DNA of 64,000 nt, taken from positions 118,671 through 182,670 of the forward strand of contig NZ_SMLG01000007.1 in assembly GCF_004349195.1 (NCBI RefSeq), read 5' to 3'. Shown piece by piece: positions 1 through 8,358 of the stretch; the stretch's first letter is position 1; the number at the start of each line of letters is the position of its first letter. The notes beneath the pieces were generated by a model. The model was not told the origin of the DNA. It worked only from the letters and a program-made list of their open reading frames with translations, and searched no databases. The stretch comes from Flavobacterium rhamnosiphilum. Its GTDB lineage: Bacteria > Bacteroidota > Bacteroidia > Flavobacteriales > Flavobacteriaceae. The translations under genes and the position numbers were made by a program.

Positions 1-28
1 AATAAAATTACCATTAATAAATTAGAAT

Positions 29-745
29 ATGGAAAATGTAAATAAAAAAATACTTTTAGTTGAAGATGACCTTAATTTTGGAGCAGTTTTAAAAGATTAT
101 TTAATGCTAAATGATTTTGATGTCACTTTGGCCAAAAATGGAATGGAAGGATTCGAAAAATTCAAAAAGGATACTTATGATTTATGTATTCTGGATGTAA
201 TGATGCCTTATAAAGACGGTTATACTTTGGCGAAAGAAATCAGAGAAAAAAATAATGAAGTGCCAATTATATTCTTAACAGCAAAATCGATGAAAGAAGA
301 TGTGTTGAAAGGATATAAAGCGGGTGCTGACGATTACTTGAATAAACCTTTTGATTCGGAAGTATTGTTGATGAAAATCAAAGCGATAATTCAAAGAAAA
401 TCATCGGATACTAAAGCAGAACAAGTACAATTTGAATTTAATATTGGTAAATTTCATTTGAATTCAAAACTTCGTTTTTTAACTTTTAATAATGAAGAAC
501 CAATAAAATTATCTCCAAAAGAGAATGAATTATTGAAAATGTTAATTCTTCACGAAAATGATTTGATGCCAAGAGAATTGGCATTGACGAAAATTTGGAG
601 AGATGATAACTATTTTACTTCCAGAAGTATGGATGTGTACATCGCTAAGTTAAGAAAGTATTTGAAACTGGATGAAGATGTGGAAATTTTAAACATCCAC
701 GGAGAAGGATTCAGATTAGTTGTTAAGAATAAAGTAGCAGAATAA
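29..745 (+). CDS. OmpR-family response regulator (RprY-like)
   Basis: Two-component DNA-binding response regulator of the OmpR/PhoB class, acting in the cytoplasm on promoters. The receiver domain spans about residues 7-120, with the acidic pair D13/D14, phospho-acceptor D56 in the ILDVMMP motif, T84 and K106 in NKPF. The C-terminal winged helix covers about 135-232 (SPKENELLKML, then RSMDVYIAKLRKYL). Its 238 aa length is normal. It resembles Bacteroides RprY by motif reading. The partner kinase is not in the window and may lie upstream of base 1. A hairpin with a T-run follows the stop, so this is a transcript end. The target genes cannot be told from sequence. Confidence 0.93.
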   Translation: MENVNKKILLVEDDLNFGAVLKDYLMLNDFDVTLAKNGMEGFEKFKKDTYDLCILDVMMPYKDGYTLAKEIREKNNEVPIIFLTAKSMKEDVLKGYKAGADDYLNKPFDSEVLLMKIKAIIQRKSSDTKAEQVQFEFNIGKFHLNSKLRFLTFNNEEPIKLSPKENELLKMLILHENDLMPRELALTKIWRDDNYFTSRSMDVYIAKLRKYLKLDEDVEILNIHGEGFRLVVKNKVAE

Positions 746-753
746 ATAGATAT

Positions 754-782
754 AAGCCTCAAGAAATTGAGGCTTTTTTTTT
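754..782 (+). terminator. Rho-independent terminator of the response regulator
   Basis: An 8-bp perfect stem (AAGCCTCA, 754-761, pairing with TGAGGCTT, 768-775) has a 6-nt loop and is followed by a T-run to 782. It lies 9 nt after the response-regulator stop. The A-run on the other side may let it also serve the convergent thioesterase gene. Confidence 0.85.
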
Positions 783-800
783 GGAGCGAAAGGACGTATT

Positions 801-1541
801 TTATTTCCAGTTTAATTGTAAAGCGAAACTCGTTTTGTCTTCTTTTGTAATACTAAAAACAGTTTCACTTTCAGAAATGCTTTCATGAATAATCACTTTG
901 TCTTTTAATGATAATTCCTTTAAGAAATTCATTTCAAAACTTTCAATTTTTTGATTCAGGATTAATTTTTCATCAACCAGATCCAAACACCATTCTAAAT
1001 ATTTGACATTATTGACATGATTTACAATGTCTAGATCGGATAAAAATACATTTCTTTCAAAAACTATTTCTTTCTCATGATTGAAGTTAATTTTAGAAAA
1101 ACCTTCTAGAGTAGCTCTTTTTTCGGGATATAATTCAAAATGTTCAAACGGTAAAGCCAATCCTTCCGGCCGACGCTTTTTAGTATTAAAAACAGCCCAA
1201 AAAGTCTCAGAGCCTACAATTTTTTCTCCATTTACGTGCATTTCCAGCGCCCGTACTGAACGGGAATTCTCCAAGGAATTGATCCATGTTTTCACGGTTA
1301 CAGTATCTCCCCATTTTGGTAATTTGGTGATTTCAACACGCATTCTACTCAAAACCCATGCTTGGTCAAATTCCTGCATGTCAGTAAAACTAATACCGCC
1401 AATTTCTGAATGTGCCGCAGCCGTTAATTGTAAAATATTACACAAATCAGTGTATTTTAAAAATCCATTTGGAGCGCATTGTGTAAAATTGATTTCCCAG
1501 TCTTTGCTAAGAATGGAAGTGAAATTTGAAGTTATTGGCAT
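801..1541 (-). CDS. Acyl-ACP thioesterase (FatA/FatB-like double hot-dog)
   Basis: Predicted cytosolic thioesterase that releases fatty acids from acyl carrier protein. The protein has two hot-dog halves. The N-terminal half carries the WVLSRMRVEI strand typical of acyl-ACP thioesterases, and the C-terminal half has DIVNHVNNVKYLEW, the conserved hot-dog helix segment. The 246 aa length fits the bacterial members of the family. It is followed on the same strand by no other gene before the terminator at 754-782, and miaA lies 30 bp upstream on the same strand, so the two may be co-transcribed. Chain-length specificity is not visible from sequence. Confidence 0.88.
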   Translation of the reverse strand: MPITSNFTSILSKDWEINFTQCAPNGFLKYTDLCNILQLTAAAHSEIGGISFTDMQEFDQAWVLSRMRVEITKLPKWGDTVTVKTWINSLENSRSVRALEMHVNGEKIVGSETFWAVFNTKKRRPEGLALPFEHFELYPEKRATLEGFSKINFNHEKEIVFERNVFLSDLDIVNHVNNVKYLEWCLDLVDEKLILNQKIESFEMNFLKELSLKDKVIIHESISESETVFSITKEDKTSFALQLNWK

Positions 1542-1571
1542 ATAAATTAGTATGAATTTGTATTTTTAGTT

Positions 1572-2489
1572 TTATTTTTTTGAATGGATGTAATCCACAA
1601 TAGTTTCATACGGAGTTTCAAAATCAAACCATTTGGTATTTTCATTTCTTTTGAACCAAGTCAATTGGCGTTTAGAAAATCTTCGGGTGTTTTTCTTTAT
1701 TTCTTCTATGGCAAATTCCAACGAAATTTCTCTATCAAAATAGTTAAATAACTCTCTGTAACCAACCGTTTGCAGTGCATTCAACTCTTTATCTGGAAAT
1801 AATGTTTTAGCTTCAGCCAATAGTCCTTCGTTCATCATGATGTCAACGCGTTGATTGATTCGGCTGTAAATAATCTTTCTGTCAGCTTCAAGACCTATTA
1901 AAATAGGGGTGAAGTTTCGGCTGTTTTTTTTCAGGTTTAAAAAAGATGAATACGGTTTTCCTGAACCCAGACACACTTCTACAAAGCGCATCATGCGTTG
2001 TGGATTTTGTAAGGTTTGTGGATTTTCGACAGTCAAACTTTTATAATAGTCAGGATCTAAAACTTCAAGCTTTTGTTGCAAATATCCGATTCCTAGTTTT
2101 TCATAATTAATGGTTATTTCAGTACGAACTGAAGTGTCTATTTCTGGAAATTCATCAAAACCTTTTAGAATTGCATCAACATACAATCCGGAACCACCAA
2201 CTAAAATGGCATAATCATTGGTCAAAAATAATTCGTCAAGTTTAGCAATAGCTTCTTTCTCGAAATCACCAACGGTATAATTCTCGAATATGGATTTGTT
2301 TTGGATGAAATGATGGGTAGCCGCTTCTAACTCGGCTTTGTTTGGTACAGCTGTTCCAATGGTCATTTCCTTGAAAAACTGTCTGCTGTCACAGGAAATA
2401 ATATCACATTTAAAATAATTGGCTAATACAATACTCAAGGAAGTTTTGCCTATGGCCGTGGGTCCGATAATGGTTATTAAGTATTTCAT
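1572..2489 (-). CDS. miaA: tRNA dimethylallyltransferase MiaA
   Basis: Transfers a dimethylallyl group to N6 of A37 in tRNAs that read codons beginning with U. The P-loop GPTAIGKTS sits at residues 9-17, followed by CDSRQ at about 32-36 and NPQRMMRFVE in the middle, all family hallmarks. The open frame runs on to 2564, but I start at the ATG at 2489 (305 aa, MKYLITIIGPTAIGKT) because family members begin just before the P-loop. The extra 25 codons lie in a structured repeat at 2496-2640. The window also holds miaE, which hydroxylates a later form of the same A37 modification. Confidence 0.95.
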   Translation of the reverse strand: MKYLITIIGPTAIGKTSLSIVLANYFKCDIISCDSRQFFKEMTIGTAVPNKAELEAATHHFIQNKSIFENYTVGDFEKEAIAKLDELFLTNDYAILVGGSGLYVDAILKGFDEFPEIDTSVRTEITINYEKLGIGYLQQKLEVLDPDYYKSLTVENPQTLQNPQRMMRFVEVCLGSGKPYSSFLNLKKNSRNFTPILIGLEADRKIIYSRINQRVDIMMNEGLLAEAKTLFPDKELNALQTVGYRELFNYFDREISLEFAIEEIKKNTRRFSKRQLTWFKRNENTKWFDFETPYETIVDYIHSKK

Positions 2490-2495
2490 ATTTTT

Positions 2496-2640
2496 TAGCC
2501 CAGATGGAAACGGAAACCCCGGAGTTATGAAAGTTTGTTTTTCTTGGTGTAAAAGAGCGACCAAAGGAAGCTCCTTTTATGCCTTAGAAAAACAACTGGA
2601 ATAACGAGGAGTTGCAGTGTACAGCTGGAATTGCTTCAAA
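2496..2640 (+). ncRNA. Structured dispersed element, copy A (candidate ncRNA)
   Basis: This gap between the K+ channel gene and miaA matches four other places in the window. It begins TAGCCCAGATGG and contains a long hairpin, GGTGTAAAAG pairing with CTTTTATGCC, capped by GAGCGACCAAAGGAAGCTC. A closing segment, ACAGCTGGAATTGCTTC, pairs back to the 5' end (CAG with CTG). Copy D (45795-45941) shares the same cap, GAGCGACCAnnGGAAGCTC. It may belong to Rfam Flavo-1, but I could not check. It explains the false N-terminal extension of the miaA frame. Confidence 0.45.
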
Positions 2641-2646
2641 TTAATA

Positions 2647-3480
2647 TTATTTTAAATCTTTGCCACAATGATAGCAGTATTTTGCATTATGTTCATGTCC
2701 TTCGGTACCACAATTAGCACACGGATCAATTCTTTCTTCTCTTGGTTTTTTGCGATTGCTGTTTGCAAATTCAGCAGAAACAATTCCTGTAGGAACCGCA
2801 ATAATACCGTAACCCATTATCATTACTATCGATGCGATGGCTTGTCCTAGCGGTGTTATAGGCGAAATATCTCCATATCCTACTGTTGTCAGTGTTACGA
2901 TGGTCCAATAAATACTGATGGGAATGCTGGTAAAACCGCCCTCTTTTCCTTCGACGATGTACATTACAGAACCTATTATGATGCTGCTGATTAACATGAA
3001 ATAAATGAAAATAAGTATTTTGCCTCTACTGGCAATCAATGCTTCTTTTAGATGAGTGGATTGACTTGAGAATTTTGGATGTTTCAAAATCTTAAATAAT
3101 CGCAATAATCGTAAAGCTCTGACAACTGTTAAAACGCTGGTTCCAACAATAAATAAGGAGAAATACATGGGTAATGTTGCTATCAAATCAATTATTCCAT
3201 AAAAACTAAAGATGTATTTCAATGGTTTTTTGATGGATATAATTCTAAGAAGGTATTCTAAGGTGAAGAAAATGGTTATAATCCATTCTAATACTATAAG
3301 TTCATAATGGTACTTGGTATCAAAACCTTTGACCGTTTCGAGCATAACTATAATGACACTCAATAGAATAACACCTAAAAGAATAAGGTCAAATAATCTT
3401 CCTGAAGCGGTATTCGTACCGTAAATTACGACATTAGTTCTATATCTAAAAGTGTCAAATTTTGACTTTAATCTTTGCAT
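2647..3480 (-). CDS. Voltage-gated-type K+ channel with C-terminal zinc ribbon
   Basis: Six-transmembrane potassium channel of the inner membrane. S1 lies near residues 30-48, S2-S3 near 62-112, and an S4-like segment with R121, R124, R127 and K130 follows (VVRALRLLRLFKILK). S5 lies near 155-176, the selectivity filter TVGYGD at 199-204, and S6 near 212-240. Unusually, the C-terminus ends in a four-cysteine zinc ribbon (C254, C257, C269, C272) with extra histidines between the pairs. Length is 277 aa. The start has an A-rich leader. Gating and selectivity are inferred from the motifs only. Confidence 0.92.
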   Translation of the reverse strand: MQRLKSKFDTFRYRTNVVIYGTNTASGRLFDLILLGVILLSVIIVMLETVKGFDTKYHYELIVLEWIITIFFTLEYLLRIISIKKPLKYIFSFYGIIDLIATLPMYFSLFIVGTSVLTVVRALRLLRLFKILKHPKFSSQSTHLKEALIASRGKILIFIYFMLISSIIIGSVMYIVEGKEGGFTSIPISIYWTIVTLTTVGYGDISPITPLGQAIASIVMIMGYGIIAVPTGIVSAEFANSNRKKPREERIDPCANCGTEGHEHNAKYCYHCGKDLK

Positions 3481-3507
3481 AATTATGTTGTAATTATTAG
3501 CATGCGA

Positions 3508-4869
3508 TTAGAATTTTACGATTTTCAGTGTTTTACTTTTTCGAACATGACCTTGAATGATATTACGTATATCCCTATTGTTTTGCATGGGAATGATAAT
3601 GTTTTTAAGGATTTCGATGTTGTTTATTTGATAGTTTAAGTCATAGAAAGCATAGCCTTTATAAATTCCGTTTTCAATTAAAACTGCGCTGCGTTCATTG
3701 ATGGTTCTTCCTCGGTCAACAAGTACCATATTTTGATTTTCGAAACTATTCTTTTCTATAAATCCCTGAACTCTTGCGTTATATTCTTCAGCGGAAATCT
3801 CACCAATACAAGCACCATCACATTCTTTTATATTGTATTGAAAACAGTTTGTTTTTGAAACATATAAACCGGTAAGTTTTTGACACAAATTATAATGGGA
3901 TGTTATTCTGAACAACGCATTTTTACCTTCTTGCAAGGAAGTAAAGGAAGTGATTTCTTTTTTTCGGCCGTCCGCTTTTTGAAGTTTTAGGTTCAGATAA
4001 CCATTTTTATCTTTTTCAGCGTATAAAGCCAATTGGGAAATATTTTTTCTTTGTCCTCGGTTATGAATTGGTTTGTTGATTTTTATTTCTTCACTTTCTT
4101 TCAATAAAGCGATCAATTCACTTCCGGTTTCATCATACGTTACCGTGAAAACTTCGGCTTGTATCTTCTTGCATTTTGTGGAAGTCCCTGTAAAATGCTG
4201 ATTGACACGTTTTTTTATGTTTCGGCTTTTGCCAATATAGATCAGATTCCCTTTTTCATTGTGAATATAATAGATGCCTGTTTTAGCGGGTAAACTAGAA
4301 ACAATATCCAATAATTTTGGAGCGATTCCTTTTTCGATTTCCAGCTTTATAAAATCTTTTACAATTTCTTTTTCTAAATCTTTCTCCAAAAGTATTTTAA
4401 ATAATTTCACTGTCGCCAAAGCATCACCACTTGCACGATGTCTGTCAGCCATTGGGATTCCAAGAGCACGGACCAGTTTTCCTAAACTATGGGATGGTTG
4501 CTCTGGTAATAATTTTTTTGATAATTCAACTGTACAAAGTGTTCTGGCTTCAAAATCATACCCTAATCGTCGGAATTCAGTTCTTAATATTCGGTAATCA
4601 AAAGAGGCATTATGAGCGACAATAACACAATCATTTGTCATTTCGATGATGCGTTTTGCAACTTCAAAAAACTTGGGAGCAGATTGTAACATGGCATTAT
4701 TAATACCAGTAAGTTTCACTACAAATGGCTGAATTGGAATTTCGGGATTTACCAAACTAATGAATTGATCCACCACTTCATGACCATCAAATTTATAGAT
4801 GGCGATTTCAGTGATTCCTTCTTCGTTGAATTGTCCTCCAGTAGTTTCTATGTCTAGTATTGCGTACAT
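3508..4869 (-). CDS. DnaQ-like exonuclease fused to GIY-YIG nuclease
   Basis: Two nuclease domains in one chain. Residues about 1-165 form a DEDD 3'-5' exonuclease like DNA polymerase III epsilon, with DIETTGG at the N-terminus, AHNASFDYR in the middle and HRASGDA as the third motif. From about 196 a GIY-YIG domain resembling the UvrC N-terminal nuclease follows (TGIYYIHN, then LIYIGKSRNIKKRV). This architecture is known from Cho/UvrC-related proteins in Bacteroidetes and actinobacteria, and a DNA-repair role is inferred. I start at the ATG at 4869 (453 aa) because the exonuclease domain begins at once; the frame is open for six more codons. Confidence 0.9.
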   Translation of the reverse strand: MYAILDIETTGGQFNEEGITEIAIYKFDGHEVVDQFISLVNPEIPIQPFVVKLTGINNAMLQSAPKFFEVAKRIIEMTNDCVIVAHNASFDYRILRTEFRRLGYDFEARTLCTVELSKKLLPEQPSHSLGKLVRALGIPMADRHRASGDALATVKLFKILLEKDLEKEIVKDFIKLEIEKGIAPKLLDIVSSLPAKTGIYYIHNEKGNLIYIGKSRNIKKRVNQHFTGTSTKCKKIQAEVFTVTYDETGSELIALLKESEEIKINKPIHNRGQRKNISQLALYAEKDKNGYLNLKLQKADGRKKEITSFTSLQEGKNALFRITSHYNLCQKLTGLYVSKTNCFQYNIKECDGACIGEISAEEYNARVQGFIEKNSFENQNMVLVDRGRTINERSAVLIENGIYKGYAFYDLNYQINNIEILKNIIIPMQNNRDIRNIIQGHVRKSKTLKIVKF

Positions 4870-4879
4870 TTTTAATGTC

Positions 4880-5042
4880 AATTTCAAAAATCAATAGCAA
4901 TAGCAATTTCAAAAATAAATTACAATAACAAAGTCAATATTAAAATCAAATATCAATTTTAAAAATCTAAAAAATTGAATATTGTAATTGCTATTGTAAT
5001 TGCTATTGAAAAAATATTGTTATTGCCATTGTAATTCTTATT
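4880..5042. repeat. Imperfect inverted repeat of CAATAG/ATTGCTATTG units
   Basis: The gap between the exonuclease gene and the four-helix-bundle gene is built of short units. CAATAGCAATAGCAAT occurs on the left and ATTGTAATTGCTATTG, repeated, on the right, so the halves are loosely inverted. There is no ORF or promoter I trust. Similar small tandem or inverted units fill other gaps in this window. Confidence 0.7.
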
Positions 5043-5045
5043 GAA

Positions 5046-5414
5046 TTATTTTTTATTGTTTATCATTTTTGAAGCAATTGCAATAAGTTCTTCAACTTCT
5101 GTCAAAAGCCACTTTCTTTCTTCTAAATCTCCTGCTTTTATATAATCAAGAACTTTTAATGAATTTCTGGACTCTTTGAGTTCCTTAACGGAAAGAGAAA
5201 CTTTAAACATAAAATCTTTACTGGTTATTGTTCCTTGAGCCTCTCCATAATTTAGTGAAGAACTTCCAGATGATCTTATCAGTTGGTTTTTATAATATTC
5301 AATTTCATAAGACTTTTCTAATTTTCTAACAAAGAAAATACATTCACCTGCAAATCTAACTAAACGGTCTTCAAAATTGTAGATTTTATCAAAATTAGGT
5401 TCGTTTACTTGCAT
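5046..5414 (-). CDS. Four-helix-bundle protein of the 23S rRNA intervening-sequence (IVP/S23) family
   Basis: Small helical protein of 122 aa. It matches the S23/IVP family by pattern: an N-terminal helix with FEDRLVRFAGEC, the conserved RSSGSSSLNYGEAQG turn, then FKVSLSVKELKESRNSLKVLD and a final helix. Relatives are encoded in intervening sequences of 23S rRNA genes and as free-standing genes in many Bacteroidetes; the related Avd protein accompanies diversity-generating retroelements. No reverse transcriptase or rRNA is nearby, so the function here is unknown. The gene is flanked by a short-unit inverted repeat (4880-5042), which hints at a small mobile or once-mobile unit. Confidence 0.88.
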   Translation of the reverse strand: MQVNEPNFDKIYNFEDRLVRFAGECIFFVRKLEKSYEIEYYKNQLIRSSGSSSLNYGEAQGTITSKDFMFKVSLSVKELKESRNSLKVLDYIKAGDLEERKWLLTEVEELIAIASKMINNKK

Positions 5415-5441
5415 TTTTATTGAAATTGAGTTCTGTTATTC

Positions 5442-6095
5442 CTAATTTCTTCCCCCAAAGATACTACTTCCTATTCGAACCATTGTGCTTCCGCATTCAA
5501 TTGCAAGTTGATAATCTCCGGACATTCCCATGGAGAGAATGGTAAATTGTGAATTATGAATTGTGAATTGATCAAAAATAGATTTCAAATGAGTGAATTC
5601 TTTCTTGATTTGATCTTTATGGTCTGTAAAAGTAGCCATGCCCATTAATCCAACAATTCGAATATTTTTCAGTTCTTGGAATTCATTTGAGGATAGAAGT
5701 GAAGCGAGTTCTTCCTCGTCAAGACCAAATTTAGTTTCCTCTTCTGCAATATGTATTTGTAATAAACAATCGATGATTCTATTGTGTTTTAGCGCCTGTT
5801 TGTTAATTTCCTGTACTAATTTCAAACTATCGACTCCATGAATCAAGCTCACAAATTGTGCCATAAATTTGACTTTATTTGTTTGAACGTGACCTATCAT
5901 GTGCCACTGAATGTCTTTGGGCATTTGTTCCCATTTCTCGGCCATTTCCTGGATTTTGTTTTCTCCAAAAATGCGTTGGCCGGCTTCATACCCTTCCATT
6001 AAATCTGAAACAGGTTTGGTTTTAGAAACTGCAACTAAGGTTACGTGTTCCGGTAATGTAGATTTTATCTTGAGTAAGTTGTTCGATATTGACAT
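5442..6095 (-). CDS. YggS-family PLP homeostasis protein
   Basis: Pyridoxal-phosphate-binding protein of the YggS/PROSC (PLPBP) family, thought to buffer free PLP in the cytoplasm. K25 in VAVSKTKP is the expected Schiff-base lysine; GENKIQEM, WHMIGHVQTNK and the C-terminal LSMGMSGDYQLAIECGSTMVRIGSSIFG are family signatures. Length 217 aa is typical. One oddity: the linker just before LSMGMSGD is encoded by a short tandem repeat (AATTGTGAATTATGAATTG, near 5545-5570) also seen between genes at 37280-37307. So repeat DNA has expanded in frame inside this gene. Confidence 0.93.
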   Translation of the reverse strand: MSISNNLLKIKSTLPEHVTLVAVSKTKPVSDLMEGYEAGQRIFGENKIQEMAEKWEQMPKDIQWHMIGHVQTNKVKFMAQFVSLIHGVDSLKLVQEINKQALKHNRIIDCLLQIHIAEEETKFGLDEEELASLLSSNEFQELKNIRIVGLMGMATFTDHKDQIKKEFTHLKSIFDQFTIHNSQFTILSMGMSGDYQLAIECGSTMVRIGSSIFGGRN

Positions 6096-6128
6096 TTTAA
6101 TGTTTTGATTTTAAAGCGTTGCTAAAAC

Positions 6129-7349
6129 CTAAAGTTCATAAACGACTAGTCCGCTTCTAAACTTTGGTTCAATATACGTGCTTTTTGGAGGCATAATTAG
6201 ATTGGCATCGGCCAATGCTTTTATTTCTCCAATGTTTGATGGAAATAATATGAAACCGATTTCGAATTCTCCTTGATCAATTTTATTTTTCACCTCTAAA
6301 ACGGATTGTTTTCCTGAAAGATATTCTATTCGTTCGTCATTGCGTAAATCTTCAATGGCTAGAATTGGCAGCAACACTTTCTTGTATAAAATTTGTGTAT
6401 CTAAACTATCCAATGCTGTTTTGAAAACTTCATTTTCTTTTCGCAAAATTAAGCTGTAAAACTCATTGTCAAGATACATTCCGAACTGATGCTTTTGAGA
6501 AGGCTGAAAAGGTTGTTGGAATTTGTTTTCAACAATGAAATTCTTTTCTAATTCTTTTATGAAATCTTCTTTCGAGAAACCGTTTAAATCTTTTACTAAA
6601 CGATTGAATTCGTATATTTTGACATTGTTTTCGGAAATTAAATAGCTCAGGATATGATTTTTGGACGTGTTTTCTGGATCATCATTTTCCTCGGATAATA
6701 ATTTCAGTGCTTCGGTACGATGGTGACCATCAGCAATGTAAAGATTATTTGTTTTTTCAAATATGTTTTGTAGCCAATTGATTTCTAATGCATCTTCAAT
6801 TTTCCACAGATAATGAATCTCTTTTTTTGTGGTTGAAAATTCAAAATCAGCTAATTTTTGGGTACAATTAAAAATCCAGTTTTCAATCGTTTTATTATCT
6901 GGATATGTCATTAAAACAGGTTCTGTATTGAACTCCGAATATTTCATATATTCTTTTAGTAATCGGACTCTGAAAGCAATAATATCTTCATGTTTTTTGA
7001 TGATATTATTACGATAATCTTCTACGCTTGTTCCCGCAATAATTCCTGTGAATGATTGTGTTTTGGTAACAATTTTATGAATATAAATGGCAGGTTTTTT
7101 GTCTTTTACTAAAATGATTTCATTTTTGAAATCCTCATATTTTTGATGTACTTGTCGGTATCTTTTTTCAAAAGAAACGCTTTCCTGATTGGTATAAGCT
7201 GGTTTTAAAATATGCAAAAAAGACAACGGATTGAAATCCAATTGTGCTGCTAATTCAGCATTTACATATTCTTCATAAGAACGACAAGTGACAAGACAAA
7301 CCTTATCACGAGTAGGACGAACTGCTTTGAAAGGAACTATTTTAGCCAT
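6129..7349 (-). CDS. DUF1015 family protein
   Basis: Member of DUF1015, a cytosolic family common in Bacteroidetes, often near serine-biosynthesis genes. The protein starts MAKIVPFKAVRPTRDKV, where family members begin, so I use the ATG at 7349 (406 aa) rather than the upstream one at 7367. The most striking motif is NNLYIADGHHRTEAL in the middle. Its DGHHR resembles the ParB/sulfiredoxin-fold nucleotide-binding motif, which in some relatives supports a kinase activity; a catalytic role here is inference. The upstream gene on this strand is a 3-hydroxyacyl-CoA dehydrogenase, separated by a short-unit repeat. Confidence 0.88.
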   Translation of the reverse strand: MAKIVPFKAVRPTRDKVCLVTCRSYEEYVNAELAAQLDFNPLSFLHILKPAYTNQESVSFEKRYRQVHQKYEDFKNEIILVKDKKPAIYIHKIVTKTQSFTGIIAGTSVEDYRNNIIKKHEDIIAFRVRLLKEYMKYSEFNTEPVLMTYPDNKTIENWIFNCTQKLADFEFSTTKKEIHYLWKIEDALEINWLQNIFEKTNNLYIADGHHRTEALKLLSEENDDPENTSKNHILSYLISENNVKIYEFNRLVKDLNGFSKEDFIKELEKNFIVENKFQQPFQPSQKHQFGMYLDNEFYSLILRKENEVFKTALDSLDTQILYKKVLLPILAIEDLRNDERIEYLSGKQSVLEVKNKIDQGEFEIGFILFPSNIGEIKALADANLIMPPKSTYIEPKFRSGLVVYEL

Positions 7350-7354
7350 AATTA

Positions 7355-7424
7355 TGTCAAAAGTCAAAAGTCAAAAGTCGAGAGTTTAAAGTAATTAACT
7401 TCAGACTCTCAACTTTTAAACATA
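7355..7424. repeat. Heptamer tandem / inverted repeat (AAAAGTC units)
   Basis: Three copies of GTCAAAA at the left run into a loosely inverted right half (ACTCTCAACTTTTAAAC). The unit is close to that at 51040-51147. It fills the gap between the DUF1015 and dehydrogenase genes and could form a hairpin in their shared transcript. Confidence 0.65.
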
Positions 7425-7428
7425 GAGA

Positions 7429-8316
7429 CTATATAAATTGTTTAGAAATTTTCTCTGCTTTTTTGCTTTCAGAATAATCGTAGAAACCTTCGCCAGATTT
7501 CACACCCATTTTTCCTGCACGAACCATATTTACCAGTAATGGACAAGGCGCATATTTTGGGTTTTTGAAACCGTCGTACATTACATTTAAAATGGCTAAA
7601 CATACATCAAGACCAATAAAATCGGCTAATTGTAAAGGTCCCATTGGGTGTCCCATTCCGAGTTTCATAACAGTGTCAATTTCATAAACACCTGCCACTT
7701 TATTGTATAATGTTTCGATAGCTTCGTTGATCATTGGCATCAAAATTCTATTAGCAACAAAACCAGGATAATCGTTTACTTCAACAGGTGTTTTTCCTAA
7801 TTTCTCGGAAAGATTCATGATGATTTTTGTCACTTCGTCAGAAGTATTATAACCACGAATAATTTCTACCAGTTTCATGATAGGCACCGGATTCATAAAG
7901 TGCATTCCGATAACACGTTCCGGATGCGCGACAACTGCTCCAATTTGAGTAATCGAAATGGAAGAAGTATTGGTTGCCAAAATCGTATTGTGAGAACAAG
8001 CCTCGTTTAATTGTTTGAAGATATTTAGTTTTAGTTCTACATTTTCAGTTGCAGCTTCAACCACTAAATCTACTCCAACAACACCATCTTTAATATCTGT
8101 ATAAGTGATAATATTGGTGATCGTTTTAGCTTTGTCTTCTTGGGTGATGCTCCCTTTTGCAATCATTCGGTCTAAATTAGCGGCGATTGTTGCCATTCCT
8201 TTATCCAAAGATTTCTCTGAAACATCTATTAATTTTACGGTAAAACCACTTTGTGCAAAGGTGTGGGCGATTCCATTCCCCATTGTTCCTGCTCCGATTA
8301 CGGCTATTGTTTTCAT
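7429..8316 (-). CDS. 3-hydroxyacyl-CoA (3-hydroxybutyryl-CoA) dehydrogenase
   Basis: NAD(P)-dependent oxidoreductase that interconverts 3-hydroxyacyl-CoA and 3-ketoacyl-CoA. The Rossmann motif GAGTMGNGIAHTFA is at residues 7-20; ATNTSSISIT and the catalytic-His segment IGMHFMNPVPIMKLVEII follow, and the C-terminal domain holds DYPGFVANRILMPMINEA and MGHPMGPLQLADFIGLD. The 295 aa single-function form matches Hbd/PaaH-type enzymes, not the fused FadB. It sits 42 bp downstream of a Gfo/Idh/MocA oxidoreductase on the same strand. Whether it serves butyrate-type metabolism or aromatic or fatty acid breakdown is not clear from the neighbours. Confidence 0.93.
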   Translation of the reverse strand: MKTIAVIGAGTMGNGIAHTFAQSGFTVKLIDVSEKSLDKGMATIAANLDRMIAKGSITQEDKAKTITNIITYTDIKDGVVGVDLVVEAATENVELKLNIFKQLNEACSHNTILATNTSSISITQIGAVVAHPERVIGMHFMNPVPIMKLVEIIRGYNTSDEVTKIIMNLSEKLGKTPVEVNDYPGFVANRILMPMINEAIETLYNKVAGVYEIDTVMKLGMGHPMGPLQLADFIGLDVCLAILNVMYDGFKNPKYAPCPLLVNMVRAGKMGVKSGEGFYDYSESKKAEKISKQFI

Positions 8317-8358
8317 TCTTATTTTGGATTAAAATATTGTAATTTTTGGATTTAAAGA

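Noticed and set aside
2490..2564. N-terminal extension of miaA (25 codons)
   Set aside because: It reads through structured repeat A; family members start directly before the P-loop.
2419..2604. 61-codon + frame inside miaA and repeat A
   Set aside because: Antisense shadow; low-complexity translation with no family signs.
4880..5042. CRISPR-like direct repeats before the four-helix-bundle gene
   Set aside because: Units of 6-9 bp, imperfect and inverted, no spacer pattern.
5046..5414. Diversity-generating retroelement accessory protein (Avd)
   Set aside because: No reverse transcriptase, template repeat or variable target gene nearby.
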